Shown: in pieces, positions 54,703-61,452 of the stretch | Position numbering within the stretch: position 1 is the stretch's first letter | Layout of the letters: each line of letters opens with the position of its first letter | Assembly: GCF_900095735.1 (NCBI RefSeq) | Contig: NZ_FNLO01000015.1 | Location: 82,219 to 146,218, forward strand | Reading direction: 5' to 3' | Length of the DNA stretch: 64,000 bases | Origin: Chitinasiproducens palmae | GTDB taxonomy: Bacteria; Pseudomonadota; Gammaproteobacteria; Burkholderiales; Burkholderiaceae | Program-made: the position numbers and the translations under genes | The notes under the pieces: model-generated | Told to the model about the DNA's origin: nothing | Databases searched by the model: none | The model's input: the letters and a program-made list of their open reading frames with translations, nothing else

Positions 54703-55278
54703 ATGCTGCCGTCCCGTTATTTGATTTCGCCCGAGCCGCACCCGGACGACCGGGGTTTCACGACGTTTCTGGCGTCGCTTGAAGCCGCCCTGGACCGCGG
54801 CATCCGGCTCGTGCAGCTGCGCGCCAAGTCCCTGCCGACCGATGTCTACGCGCAGTTGGCCAAGCAGGCGCTGGCCTGCTGCGAACGATATGACGCACGA
54901 CTGCTGTTGAACGCGAGCGCCGACCTCGTCGCCCGGTGCGGCGCCCATGGGCAGCACCTCGACGGCGCCGCGCTTGCCATGGCCGTTGCCGACGCGCCGG
55001 CGGCGGCGGGCCTGCGGTCGGCTGCCACGCATTCGTTGGCGCAGATCCGACGCGCCGAAGCGGTTGGTGTCGACTTCGTCACGCTGTCGCCGGTGCTGGC
55101 CACCGCGACGCATCCCGACGCCGTGCCGCTTGGCTGGCAACGCTTCGCGCAACTGTGCGGCGCGACTCGCCTGCCGGTGTACGCGCTCGGCGGGATGGAC
55201 GAGGCCGTGCTGGACACGGCGGTTGCACACGGCGCACACGGGATCGCGGCGATCCGCGCATTCTGGCAGCCGCACTGA
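54703..55278 (+). CDS. Thiamine phosphate synthase/TenI-like protein (orphan)
   Basis: 191 residues with a ThiE/TenI TIM-barrel: YLISPEPHPDD, RLVQLRAKSLP, DARLLLNASADLV, GQHLDGAAL, FVTLSPVLATATHPD, LPVYALGGMDEAVLDTAVAHGAHGIAAIRAFW. In related bacteria this domain is usually the C-terminal half of a Nudix-TenI fusion; no Nudix domain was found upstream, so this gene is stand-alone or has lost it. It may act on thiamine breakdown products; the ThiE active site is only partly kept. Confidence 0.82.
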   Translation: MLPSRYLISPEPHPDDRGFTTFLASLEAALDRGIRLVQLRAKSLPTDVYAQLAKQALACCERYDARLLLNASADLVARCGAHGQHLDGAALAMAVADAPAAAGLRSAATHSLAQIRRAEAVGVDFVTLSPVLATATHPDAVPLGWQRFAQLCGATRLPVYALGGMDEAVLDTAVAHGAHGIAAIRAFWQPH

Positions 55279-55294
55279 TCGAACCGCACCGCTG

Positions 55295-55378
55295 ATGGAC
55301 GTTCTTCGCTTCCTCTGGCAGACGCTGCGCATGCTCTGGGCCCTGCTGGTCTGGCTGGCCCACGCGCTCGCTCGTTGA
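55295..55378 (+). CDS. Possible 27-residue Trp-rich membrane peptide
   Basis: MDVLRFLWQTLRMLWALLVW is followed by LAHALAR and a stop. It has three Trp residues and forms an amphipathic or transmembrane helix with a basic end. It begins 16 bp after the TenI-like gene on the same strand. No strong ribosome site is visible. It is a candidate small membrane protein; expression is not shown. Confidence 0.35.
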   Translation: MDVLRFLWQTLRMLWALLVWLAHALAR

Positions 55379-55400
55379 AGCGGTCCGCGCGCGCGGCCTC

Positions 55401-56516
55401 TCAACGGGGCGCGTCGAGCGCGCTCGCCAACGCATCCGGATATTGGTACATCAACGCATGGCCGCCGTCGTCGAACCACACCAGGCGCGCATGCGGCACC
55501 GCGCGCGCCAGCACCGTCGCGTTGACCGGAGAGAGAATCGCATCCTGCCTGCCGGCAATCACCGTCGTGGGTAACGACAGATGACGCAGATGCGCGTAGA
55601 TCCGCTCGGCATCCCGCCAGCGTTCGAGAAGTCGGGCTTGCACCGCGGCGGTCCGCGGCGGGAACGGCGCCGCCGCGTAGTCGAGCGGCCGGAACATCGC
55701 ATCGACGAAGCACCGCAGCGCGGCCGGCTGTGCCGATGGCGGGAACAGCACACGCATCACGTCGGCATACGGATGGGGCGAGTGGCCATCGAGCGTGGCC
55801 AGCACCGGCGGTGACACCGGCACGCCCTGCCGTCCTGGCGCCTGCGTGCTCAGCAGCACCAGACGCCCGATCAGCTCGGGTTGGTCGACCGCCAACTGCT
55901 GCGCGATCATGCCGCCCATCGACCAGCCGAGCAGCGTCGGACGCGTCAGCCCGAGTGCACGAATCAGGGTCGCCGTGTCGTGAGCCATGTCCTCGATGCC
56001 AAAATTGGCTCCCGCGTCGGCCGCCGCGTCATCGCCCGCGCCGCGCGACTGCCCGACACCGCGGTTGTCGAAGACGATGACTTCGTGGCGCCTGGCCAGC
56101 GCGGCAAGGAAGTTGGCGTCCCATTCCTCCAGCGTCGCGCGGTAGCCGGTCACCAGCACGATGGGCTCGCCCTTGCCGAACCGGTAGTAAGCGATGGCGC
56201 CCCCTGGCGTCCGCAGCGTCTGCGCGCGCAGCGACGGATCGCGCTCGGGCCGATCCAAGCGACGCGTGCACATCGCCGGCGGGTCCGTTGCCGGCACGTG
56301 CGATGCGGCCAGCGCGGCGGCGGGCGGTGTGGCGGGCACGGTCGTATGTGCAGGCGTGGTGGCCGTCGATGCGTCCGACGCGGCCGCCGTGTCCGCCAAG
56401 CCCAGCCCGCCCGCGATTGCACAGGCCATCATCAGCGCTACATGTGCAATACGTGCAATATGTCCGACATGTCCGGCATGCGCGGCACGGGTCCTGCTCG
56501 TTTCCTTCCTGTCCAT
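55401..56516 (-). CDS. Alpha/beta hydrolase with signal peptide
   Basis: 371 residues. An N-terminal basic and hydrophobic segment (near residues 20-46) leads into a long Ala/Thr/Pro-rich linker to about residue 80, so export is likely. The hydrolase fold starts at about residue 100 (GGAIAYYRFGKGEPIVLVTGYRA). The nucleophile is in LLGWSMGGMIAQ, and the acid and His are in IAGRQDAILSP and FDDGGHALMYQ. The substrate is unknown; similar exported hydrolases act on esters. Confidence 0.87.
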   Translation of the reverse strand: MDRKETSRTRAAHAGHVGHIARIAHVALMMACAIAGGLGLADTAAASDASTATTPAHTTVPATPPAAALAASHVPATDPPAMCTRRLDRPERDPSLRAQTLRTPGGAIAYYRFGKGEPIVLVTGYRATLEEWDANFLAALARRHEVIVFDNRGVGQSRGAGDDAAADAGANFGIEDMAHDTATLIRALGLTRPTLLGWSMGGMIAQQLAVDQPELIGRLVLLSTQAPGRQGVPVSPPVLATLDGHSPHPYADVMRVLFPPSAQPAALRCFVDAMFRPLDYAAAPFPPRTAAVQARLLERWRDAERIYAHLRHLSLPTTVIAGRQDAILSPVNATVLARAVPHARLVWFDDGGHALMYQYPDALASALDAPR

Positions 56517-56636
56517 ATCGCTCCCTGGCGCGCCATCTCACCTTCACGGCGCGCCCCGCCGCGCCGCTTTTTCAAAATTATCGGGCACTTCGGTTACTAT
56601 CAGCCCTCTTTCAAATTGCTTGACCGGAGCAGTCGC

Positions 56637-57404
56637 ATGCAAGACGCCGCCTCCCTGCTGATCGATTCGCGTCGCAGCGCCACGCCTCTGGACCGGCTGC
56701 CGGACGACCTTCGCCCGACCGATGCCGCGGCCGCTTTCGCGATCCAGAAACAGGTTACCGAAACACTCGGCGACGCCGTCGCCGGCTGGAAATGCGCGGT
56801 CCCGGCCGGCGAAAAGCTGATCGCCGCACCGATCTTCGCGAGCGGTCTGGTCGACCTGACCGCCGCGCCCGGCGCCGAGATCCCGGTCGCCGGCGCCTTG
56901 GCCTGTGTCGAACCGGAACTGGCGTTCATTCTGAAGGAGGACCTGCCGGCCCGCGCGCAACCCTATAGCCGCGACGAAATTCGCGCGGCCATCGGCAGCG
57001 TGCGCCTGGCCCTGGAAATCATTGCGTCGCGCTTCGCCGATCCGTCGGCATGCAGCCAGTTGGAACTGCTGGCGGACGGCATGTTCAACGACGGGCTGGT
57101 GCTCGGTCCGGTGGTCGAGGACGCGTTCGCGCAGGACCTGGACGGCTTTGCGCTGGTCGTCGAAAGCGGCACGACGCTGCGCCATGATGGCCGCCATCCG
57201 TCCGGCGACGCGCTCGCGCCGCTCGAATGGCTGGCCAACAACGCGGCGCTGACCGGCGCAAACCTGCGCGCGGGCCAGGCCATCATCACCGGCTCCTACG
57301 CCGGCATGCTCGATTTCGCATGCGGCACGCCGCACCGGCTCGCCTATGGCGCGCTGGGTGAATTCGAAGTGCGTTTCGCGCGACGCGACGCCGACGCCGC
57401 CTGA
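56637..57404 (+). CDS. 2-keto-4-pentenoate hydratase / fumarylacetoacetate hydrolase family protein
   Basis: 255 residues. The fold is that of MhpD/HpcG hydratases: GWKCAVPAGEKLIAAPIFAS, VEPELAFILKEDLPAR with metal-binding Glu residues, GSVRLALEIIASRFAD, FNDGLVLGP, and LRAGQAIITGSYAGM. These enzymes add water to 2-hydroxypenta-2,4-dienoates in meta-cleavage pathways. No other meta-cleavage genes are next to it. The gene ends in the first unit of a 13-bp repeat array that includes its stop codon. Confidence 0.85.
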   Translation: MQDAASLLIDSRRSATPLDRLPDDLRPTDAAAAFAIQKQVTETLGDAVAGWKCAVPAGEKLIAAPIFASGLVDLTAAPGAEIPVAGALACVEPELAFILKEDLPARAQPYSRDEIRAAIGSVRLALEIIASRFADPSACSQLELLADGMFNDGLVLGPVVEDAFAQDLDGFALVVESGTTLRHDGRHPSGDALAPLEWLANNAALTGANLRAGQAIITGSYAGMLDFACGTPHRLAYGALGEFEVRFARRDADAA

Positions 57405-57465
57405 CTCACGCGCCTGACTCACGCGCCTGACTCACGCGCCCGGCTCAAGCGCCTGACTCAAGCGC
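57401..57465. repeat. Five 13-bp repeats built on the stop codon of the hydratase gene
   Basis: CTGACTCACGCGC occurs three times perfectly, then CCGGCTCAAGCGC and CTGACTCAAGCGC. The first unit contains the gene's TGA stop (57402-57404), so the array duplicates the gene end. The unit is not a multiple of three. Confidence 0.9.
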
Positions 57466-57532
57466 CTGTCGCGCCAGTCTGTCGCGTTGATCGTGCTGAT
57501 CGCGTTGATTCCGTCAAGCCGGCCAGCGCGGC

Positions 57533-58297
57533 TCACGCCACGCGCTCGTCGGCGCGGTTCACGACCGCACCCGGCCGCCCGGTCACGTCGTCCATCAACG
57601 CACGCATGCGCCGCCAGTGCGATCCTTCCCAGAAAACGCGGTTGCACGCTGGGCAGGTGGTGAAGCGTGTGCAGCGCTCCCGCACGCGCGGCGGCACCCG
57701 TGGCCCAGCCTCCTCCACCGACAGCGAACGCAGCGGCACATTGCAACGCAGGCAAAGCCTGAACGGCTGCGCACGTTGCGCCAGCGCGAAACGCGCCATC
57801 ACTTCCCGCAACTGCAGTTCCGGACGCTGCGCATGCACGTAGGCGCCGCGCGCGATAGCGCGGCGTTTCAACAGCTCCCGATCACGGGTCAGCACGATAC
57901 GGCTTTCGCGCATCGCCAACTCGGCGATCGCGTCGTCCTGATAGAAGTTGTCATACAGGGTGTCGAACCCGGCCAGTCTCAGCCATTCGGCAAGCGCACC
58001 CAGATGCGCATCCGCGATGAAACGCGGCAAGCGCGCGCTGTCATCGTCACCGGCGTGCGCCGCGACGGGATGGACGTCTAGGCGGGCACCATCGCTCAAC
58101 CGCGCGTCCAACTGGCACGGCGTGCCGTCGACATGAACGACGCCGACCTCGGTGTGCGGCACGCCAAGCGCTTCGATCGCGTGCTTGAGCGACGCCGTTC
58201 CGACACTGCGATAGCTCGACCACCTGCCGCGCCGCGCCGGTGCGATGAAACGGTTCAGTTCGCCGTGGAAGCGGAATTGCACGCACGGCGCCGCCAT
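57533..58297 (-). CDS. Mut7-C RNase-domain protein with N-terminal ubiquitin-like domain
   Basis: 254 residues from MAAPCVQFRFHGELN at 58297; open frame continues up to 58465 but would overlap the neighbouring SDR gene and is low-complexity. Residues ~1-90 form a ubiquitin-like Mut7-C domain, followed by the PIN-like Mut7-C domain (RFIADAHLGALAEWLRLAGFDT, IVLTRDRELLKRRAI) and a zinc ribbon with CLRCN and CPACN. Known members are predicted RNases. It is downstream of the SDR on the same strand. Confidence 0.85.
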   Translation of the reverse strand: MAAPCVQFRFHGELNRFIAPARRGRWSSYRSVGTASLKHAIEALGVPHTEVGVVHVDGTPCQLDARLSDGARLDVHPVAAHAGDDDSARLPRFIADAHLGALAEWLRLAGFDTLYDNFYQDDAIAELAMRESRIVLTRDRELLKRRAIARGAYVHAQRPELQLREVMARFALAQRAQPFRLCLRCNVPLRSLSVEEAGPRVPPRVRERCTRFTTCPACNRVFWEGSHWRRMRALMDDVTGRPGAVVNRADERVA

Positions 58298-58419
58298 GCC
58301 GTTCGTGACGTCGTCGGCTGCGTCGGCCGCCACGGCCATGGACACGGACACGACCACCGCGTCGGCCGGGCGATGCGTTTGGAGATGCGTCGGCGAAGGC
58401 GTCGAACGGCCCTCGGCCG

Positions 58420-59190
58420 TCAGGCGCCGCCCCACTGCATCGTCAGGCCGCCGTCGATCGTCCACGTCTGCCCCGTCACATAGTCGGCTTCATCGCTCGC
58501 CAGGAAAGCGGCCACGCCGGCGATCTCCTCCGGCTGGCCCGCGCGGTGCCACGGAATCCGGGCGAAGGACTGTTCACGCTTTTCGGGATCGTCCAGCCGC
58601 GCCTGCGTCATCGGCGTCTGGATCAAGCCGGGCGCGATGTTGTTCACATTGATCTTGTCCTCGGCGAGTTCACGCGACAGGCTCCGCGCCAGCGAGCCGA
58701 CGCCCGCCTTCGCCATCCCATAAGGCGCGCTTTCGGGCGTCGGCAGATGCTGGGCGACGGACGAGATGTTGATGATCCGCCCTTGCCCGCCTGCCTGTCG
58801 GCGCAGCCTCACAAACGCACGCGCGCAGAACAACGGTCCCATCAGGTCCGTGCGCAGTACCCGTTCCAACTCGGCATCGTCGATGTCCGCCACCTCGCTG
58901 CCGCCCGCGCCGACTCCGGCGTTGTTGACGAGGATATCGAGCTCGCCAAGCGTCGCGACGGCCGTCGCGAAGAATGCTGCAACCGACGCGGAGTCGCCGA
59001 CGTCACCTTGCAGCACGGTGGCCCGACGCCCGGCTGCCGCCACGCGCCGCTGGGTTTCCGCTGCCCCCTCGGCATCCGTGTGGAAGACGATCGCGATATC
59101 GGCGCCCTCCTGTGCGAAACGCACGGCGGTGGCCTGGCCGATACCCGAGTCCGCGCCAGTGATCAGCGCACGCTTGCCTTGCAGTCTCAT
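58420..59190 (-). CDS. SDR family oxidoreductase (glucose 1-dehydrogenase-like)
   Basis: 256 residues. TGADSGIG at residues 11-18, NNAG near residue 90, ISSVAQ with the catalytic Ser, YGMAK as the Tyr/Lys pair, and the C-terminus DYVTGQTWTIDGGLTMQWGGA. The VFHTD segment after strand 2 suggests NADP(H) or NAD use, unresolved. Start MRLQGKRALITG at 59190 was chosen. The Mut7-C gene lies 122 bp downstream. Confidence 0.92.
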   Translation of the reverse strand: MRLQGKRALITGADSGIGQATAVRFAQEGADIAIVFHTDAEGAAETQRRVAAAGRRATVLQGDVGDSASVAAFFATAVATLGELDILVNNAGVGAGGSEVADIDDAELERVLRTDLMGPLFCARAFVRLRRQAGGQGRIINISSVAQHLPTPESAPYGMAKAGVGSLARSLSRELAEDKINVNNIAPGLIQTPMTQARLDDPEKREQSFARIPWHRAGQPEEIAGVAAFLASDEADYVTGQTWTIDGGLTMQWGGA

Positions 59191-59620
59191 GAATCTCTCC
59201 CGACGGAGCGGTGCGCTCGGAATGCCCTGCGGTTCACCGGCTCGTCGCTGATGCAGCAACGGCCATTCCCGTGTCGTGCGATGCCGGCGCGTTGGTCCAT
59301 GCGCTGCGGCCGCGCACGGCGCGCCATCGCACGACTTCCATGGGGTGGCGTCGACGCACGATGGCGAGCCGGTGTGGCGGGGAGGTGAATCGACGTTCGT
59401 CCCCCGTCGTGCCGATCGGCAAACCGCGCGGTGAGCATCGCGTTGCGCGACAGCGCGCGCGAGCGATGTGTCGCTCGATCGGGTGTCGTGGTATGTCGCC
59501 GTAGACCGGCGACTGCGAAGGCGCCACGCAACGACGCGGCAACAGTGCCTCGGCACGCGACGATGCGGCGGAAGCCAGCCACGGCGCGCGCAAGTGCGCG
59601 GGCGGCAAAAGAGATGGGCA
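59191..59620. other. Gene-poor stretch between the SDR gene and the prophage attachment site
   Basis: About 430 bp with long but compositionally driven open frames on both strands, none with a recognisable domain or start signal. The terminator at its right end belongs to the tRNA-Ser remnant. Confidence 0.5.
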
Positions 59621-59645
59621 AAAGAAAAGCCGCCCGTGGGCGGCT
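59621..59645 (-). terminator. Rho-independent terminator after the tRNA-Ser 3' end
   Basis: AGCCGCCC/GGGCGGCT with a 2-base loop, followed on the minus strand by TTTTCTTTT. It lies about 30 bp beyond the CCA end of the tRNA fragment in the expected place for a tRNA gene terminator, which supports the idea that the original tRNA gene was transcribed on the minus strand. Confidence 0.88.
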
Positions 59646-59675
59646 CATTCAGTGCACTTGCGTGCTGGCGAATCC

Positions 59676-59735
59676 TGGCGGAAAGGGTGGGATTCGAACC
59701 CACGTTACGGAAGAACCGTAAACCAGATTTCGAGT
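59676..59735 (-). other. tRNA-Ser(CGA) 3' fragment: prophage attachment site
   Basis: Read on the minus strand, this segment runs from the anticodon loop CTCGAAA (anticodon CGA) through the 3' anticodon stem TCTGG, a long serine-type variable arm TACGG/CCGTA, the T-arm GTGGG TTCGAAT CCCAC, the acceptor strand CCTTTCC and GCCA. The 5' half is missing: upstream bases do not pair (GATA before the loop instead of the expected CAGA). This is the classical product of integrase crossover in the anticodon loop. The genome's intact copy should be on the far side of the prophage. Confidence 0.85.
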
Positions 59736-59782
59736 ATCGCATGCGGACCCAGCGATCGCCCGAATTCAGGCCCAGCCTAGAG

Positions 59783-59802
59783 GACTGTCTTTGCATACAG
59801 TG
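59783..59802. promoter_or_regulatory. LexA-type site CTGT-N8-ACAG near the attachment site
   Basis: GACTGTCTTTGCATACAGTG matches the CTGT-N8-ACAG core at 59785-59800. It is about 50 bp inside the prophage edge. The nearest gene on the minus strand has already ended, so its target may be across the junction in the circular phage form, or it may be chance. Confidence 0.4.
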
Positions 59803-59873
59803 CCGATACGCTCTTTTTTGCACCTGGTTGGTCAATTTTTTACCCACCTAATTCATACCCCGTCGACGAACCG

Positions 59874-60128
59874 TTACAGCGGCCCGAATGCATCGCCGGG
59901 CCAGCATCCCCGCAACAAACCGTCTCGCTCCAAGCCGGCCATTTCGCCCATGACGTCTCGGCCCGCTGCTGTTAGCGCAACCCTGCTCCCACGCGGCATG
60001 CTCAGCCATTCTGCGAACCCGTCGGCGAGCAACATATCAATCACCCAGCTTCCGCCCGGATAGATCGGCCGGTCAACGTCGACGCGCCGCATTGTGTCGA
60101 GCACGCGGAGATTCGAAACCCGCCTCAT
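59874..60128 (-). CDS. Small winged-helix-like prophage protein, unrecognised
   Basis: 84 residues from the ATG at 60128, which overlaps the imuA-like stop as ATGA. The segment WVIDMLLADGFAEWLSMPRGSRVALTAAGRDVM reads like the wing and recognition part of a short winged helix. It is co-transcribed with the SOS-controlled imuA-like gene at the position where imuB would normally be. No function is known. Confidence 0.65.
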   Translation of the reverse strand: MRRVSNLRVLDTMRRVDVDRPIYPGGSWVIDMLLADGFAEWLSMPRGSRVALTAAGRDVMGEMAGLERDGLLRGCWPGDAFGPL

Positions 60129-60811
60129 CGCGTCTCCTGAGGCTCGTATGAAGGCAGCGGTTGTGATGGGACGAACTCGCGGACACACGCGGGCGCCGGC
60201 GCCAGGCGAATGCGTATCGGGTCATCCAGCGCGGGACCGCGCCGCTTGACGATCTGCACGTCGGCGCCTTCTGGCGCTGGCGACAGGCTGAGCCTCAGCG
60301 GCGCCGGCGAATTGTGATGAAGAGCCGAACCCCAGCGGAAAAGAAAGAACAGCGTATCGCCGGCCTGCGCGGCGAGTTGCAGCCGGCGCACGTGCTCGGG
60401 TCGGATCTCGGTCCGCCAGAACAGCAGCGCGCCGCACGTCCCAGCCCTCAGGATCTGCTCCGCCGTCCACAGCGCATCGCCGGTCGTCTGTGCATCGATC
60501 CAGTATAGATTTTCGGTCGGCACTCCCCAGTTGGCAAACGCCAGTGAGTTGGGGACATGCGGAGCGCATAGCATCATGAGCGGCCGGTGACCGACGGCCG
60601 TGAGCGCCGGACGCAGGAGCCGCATTTCGCCGATGCCGTGCTGCTGGACGTGGATGTCGGTCGTCTCGCCGTTCGGCCAACCGCCGCCCGGCAACTCGGC
60701 ATCGAGAGCCGCATAGCCGGACGAAACAGTCCGCGTCGCACCGCGCGCAAGTTGATCGCCGCGCCAGAGCGTTGGATGAAGCGCGGCCGGGTCGAGAATA
60801 GGCATTTGCAT
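60125..60811 (-). CDS. ImuA-like (RecA-fold) translesion-synthesis-associated protein of a prophage
   Basis: 228 residues from MQMPILDPAALHPTLWRGDQL at 60811. It has the ImuA pattern: SGYAALDAELPGGGWPNGETTDI near residue 30, MLCAPHVPNSLAFANWGV, NLYWIDA, and RLQLAAQAGDTLFFLFR. ImuA normally acts with ImuB and DnaE2 in mutagenic repair; neither is present. The start is 11 bp from a near-perfect LexA box, so it should be DNA-damage inducible. The Walker A lysine region is atypical (GGWPNGETT), as in many ImuA proteins. Confidence 0.82.
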   Translation of the reverse strand: MQMPILDPAALHPTLWRGDQLARGATRTVSSGYAALDAELPGGGWPNGETTDIHVQQHGIGEMRLLRPALTAVGHRPLMMLCAPHVPNSLAFANWGVPTENLYWIDAQTTGDALWTAEQILRAGTCGALLFWRTEIRPEHVRRLQLAAQAGDTLFFLFRWGSALHHNSPAPLRLSLSPAPEGADVQIVKRRGPALDDPIRIRLAPAPACVREFVPSQPLPSYEPQETR

Positions 60812-60821
60812 GATGCACCTA

Positions 60822-60841
60822 TACTGTATGGATAAACAGTA
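60822..60841. promoter_or_regulatory. LexA (SOS) box between imuA-like gene and a divergent small gene
   Basis: TACTGTATGGATAAACAGTA is a palindromic SOS box with CTGT (60824-60827) and ACAG (60836-60839) and AT-rich centre. It lies in the promoter of the imuA-like gene and also upstream of the plus-strand gene at 60944, so both may be LexA-controlled. Confidence 0.82.
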
Positions 60842-60943
60842 TAACGCACTCGCGGACACAGCTTGACGGATAGCCCCATTGGGGCTAATATTCATCTTAA
60901 GGGTAGCGCATCGAGCGCAGCCCGTCACCCGAAAGGACGAACG

Positions 60944-61120
60944 ATGGAAAAGACCTTGGACACGTTGAAAACCGAAGCGGAGATTGGGAAGCTGATGGCG
61001 GAGACGGTCAAACTCAATGCCGAAGCAGCCCGCCTCCAGCGCGAAACCCGGTGGTATCCAGTGATCTGGTCAACGGCTTTTGTAGGCGCAGTGCTCGCTG
61101 TAGCCAAATTTCTCCAGTGA
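60944..61120 (+). CDS. Small prophage membrane protein, unrecognised
   Basis: 58 residues: a charged helical N-terminus (MEKTLDTLKTEAEIGKLMAE) likely to coil, then one membrane helix (YPVIWSTAFVGAVLAVAKFLQ). A good ribosome site GAAAGGACG precedes the ATG. It is divergent from the SOS-controlled imuA-like gene and followed by a clear terminator. Such coil-plus-one-helix proteins are common in prophages; function is unknown. Confidence 0.7.
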   Translation: MEKTLDTLKTEAEIGKLMAETVKLNAEAARLQRETRWYPVIWSTAFVGAVLAVAKFLQ

Positions 61121-61123
61121 TCC

Positions 61124-61148
61124 AAAGCCCGCCGAGAGGCGGGTTTCT
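61124..61148 (+). terminator. Terminator after the 58-residue gene
   Basis: Stem CCCGCC/GGCGGG with GAGA loop, extended by AAAG/TTT pairs, then TTTCT. It directly follows the small gene at 60944 and precedes the next start by only a few bases, so the HTH gene must have its own promoter or depend on readthrough. Confidence 0.8.
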
Positions 61149-61151
61149 CAT

Positions 61152-61433
61152 ATGCGATACGTCCCGCCTACCGAAGCAGACCTCAAGCGCTTGAAAGACG
61201 AACTAGGCTTCACCGGCGAACAGATGGCTGACTTGTTCGGCGTCGCCGGCGGGCAGCAATGGCGGAAGTACACGGGCGGCGCAACGCCTCGCGAAATGTC
61301 GCCCCACATGCTCTTTTTCGGCGCGGCGCGGCTTGTGCTTACAGATGAACAACTGGCATCAGTTGTCCAGCGCATGCGCCAGGCGGGCGCTGAAGTTGAT
61401 CTCCCGCGCCTGGACGATAAATCGCCCGCCTGA
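61152..61433 (+). CDS. Helix-turn-helix prophage protein (XRE-like)
   Basis: 93 residues. The segment LKDELGFTGEQMADLFGVAGGQQWRKYTGG has the spacing of an XRE-type HTH, and the C-terminal half is helical. It is probably a small phage DNA-binding regulator. It converges with the adenine methylase gene. The start lies right behind a terminator with a usable GAGAGG just inside the hairpin. Confidence 0.65.
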   Translation: MRYVPPTEADLKRLKDELGFTGEQMADLFGVAGGQQWRKYTGGATPREMSPHMLFFGAARLVLTDEQLASVVQRMRQAGAEVDLPRLDDKSPA

Positions 61434-61452
61434 CGGTCACGGGCGAAAAGCT

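Noticed and set aside
7641..57465. CRISPR arrays
   Set aside because: The repeats are short, contiguous and without spacers; no cas genes are present.
59187..59648. Minus-strand 153-codon frame between the SDR gene and the tRNA fragment
   Set aside because: Arg/Ala-rich composition, no domain, and it overlaps a terminator; judged non-coding.
59468..59851. Plus-strand frame containing VGFEPT-type text over the tRNA fragment
   Set aside because: This peptide pattern is a known artefact of translating tRNA gene sequence; no gene called.
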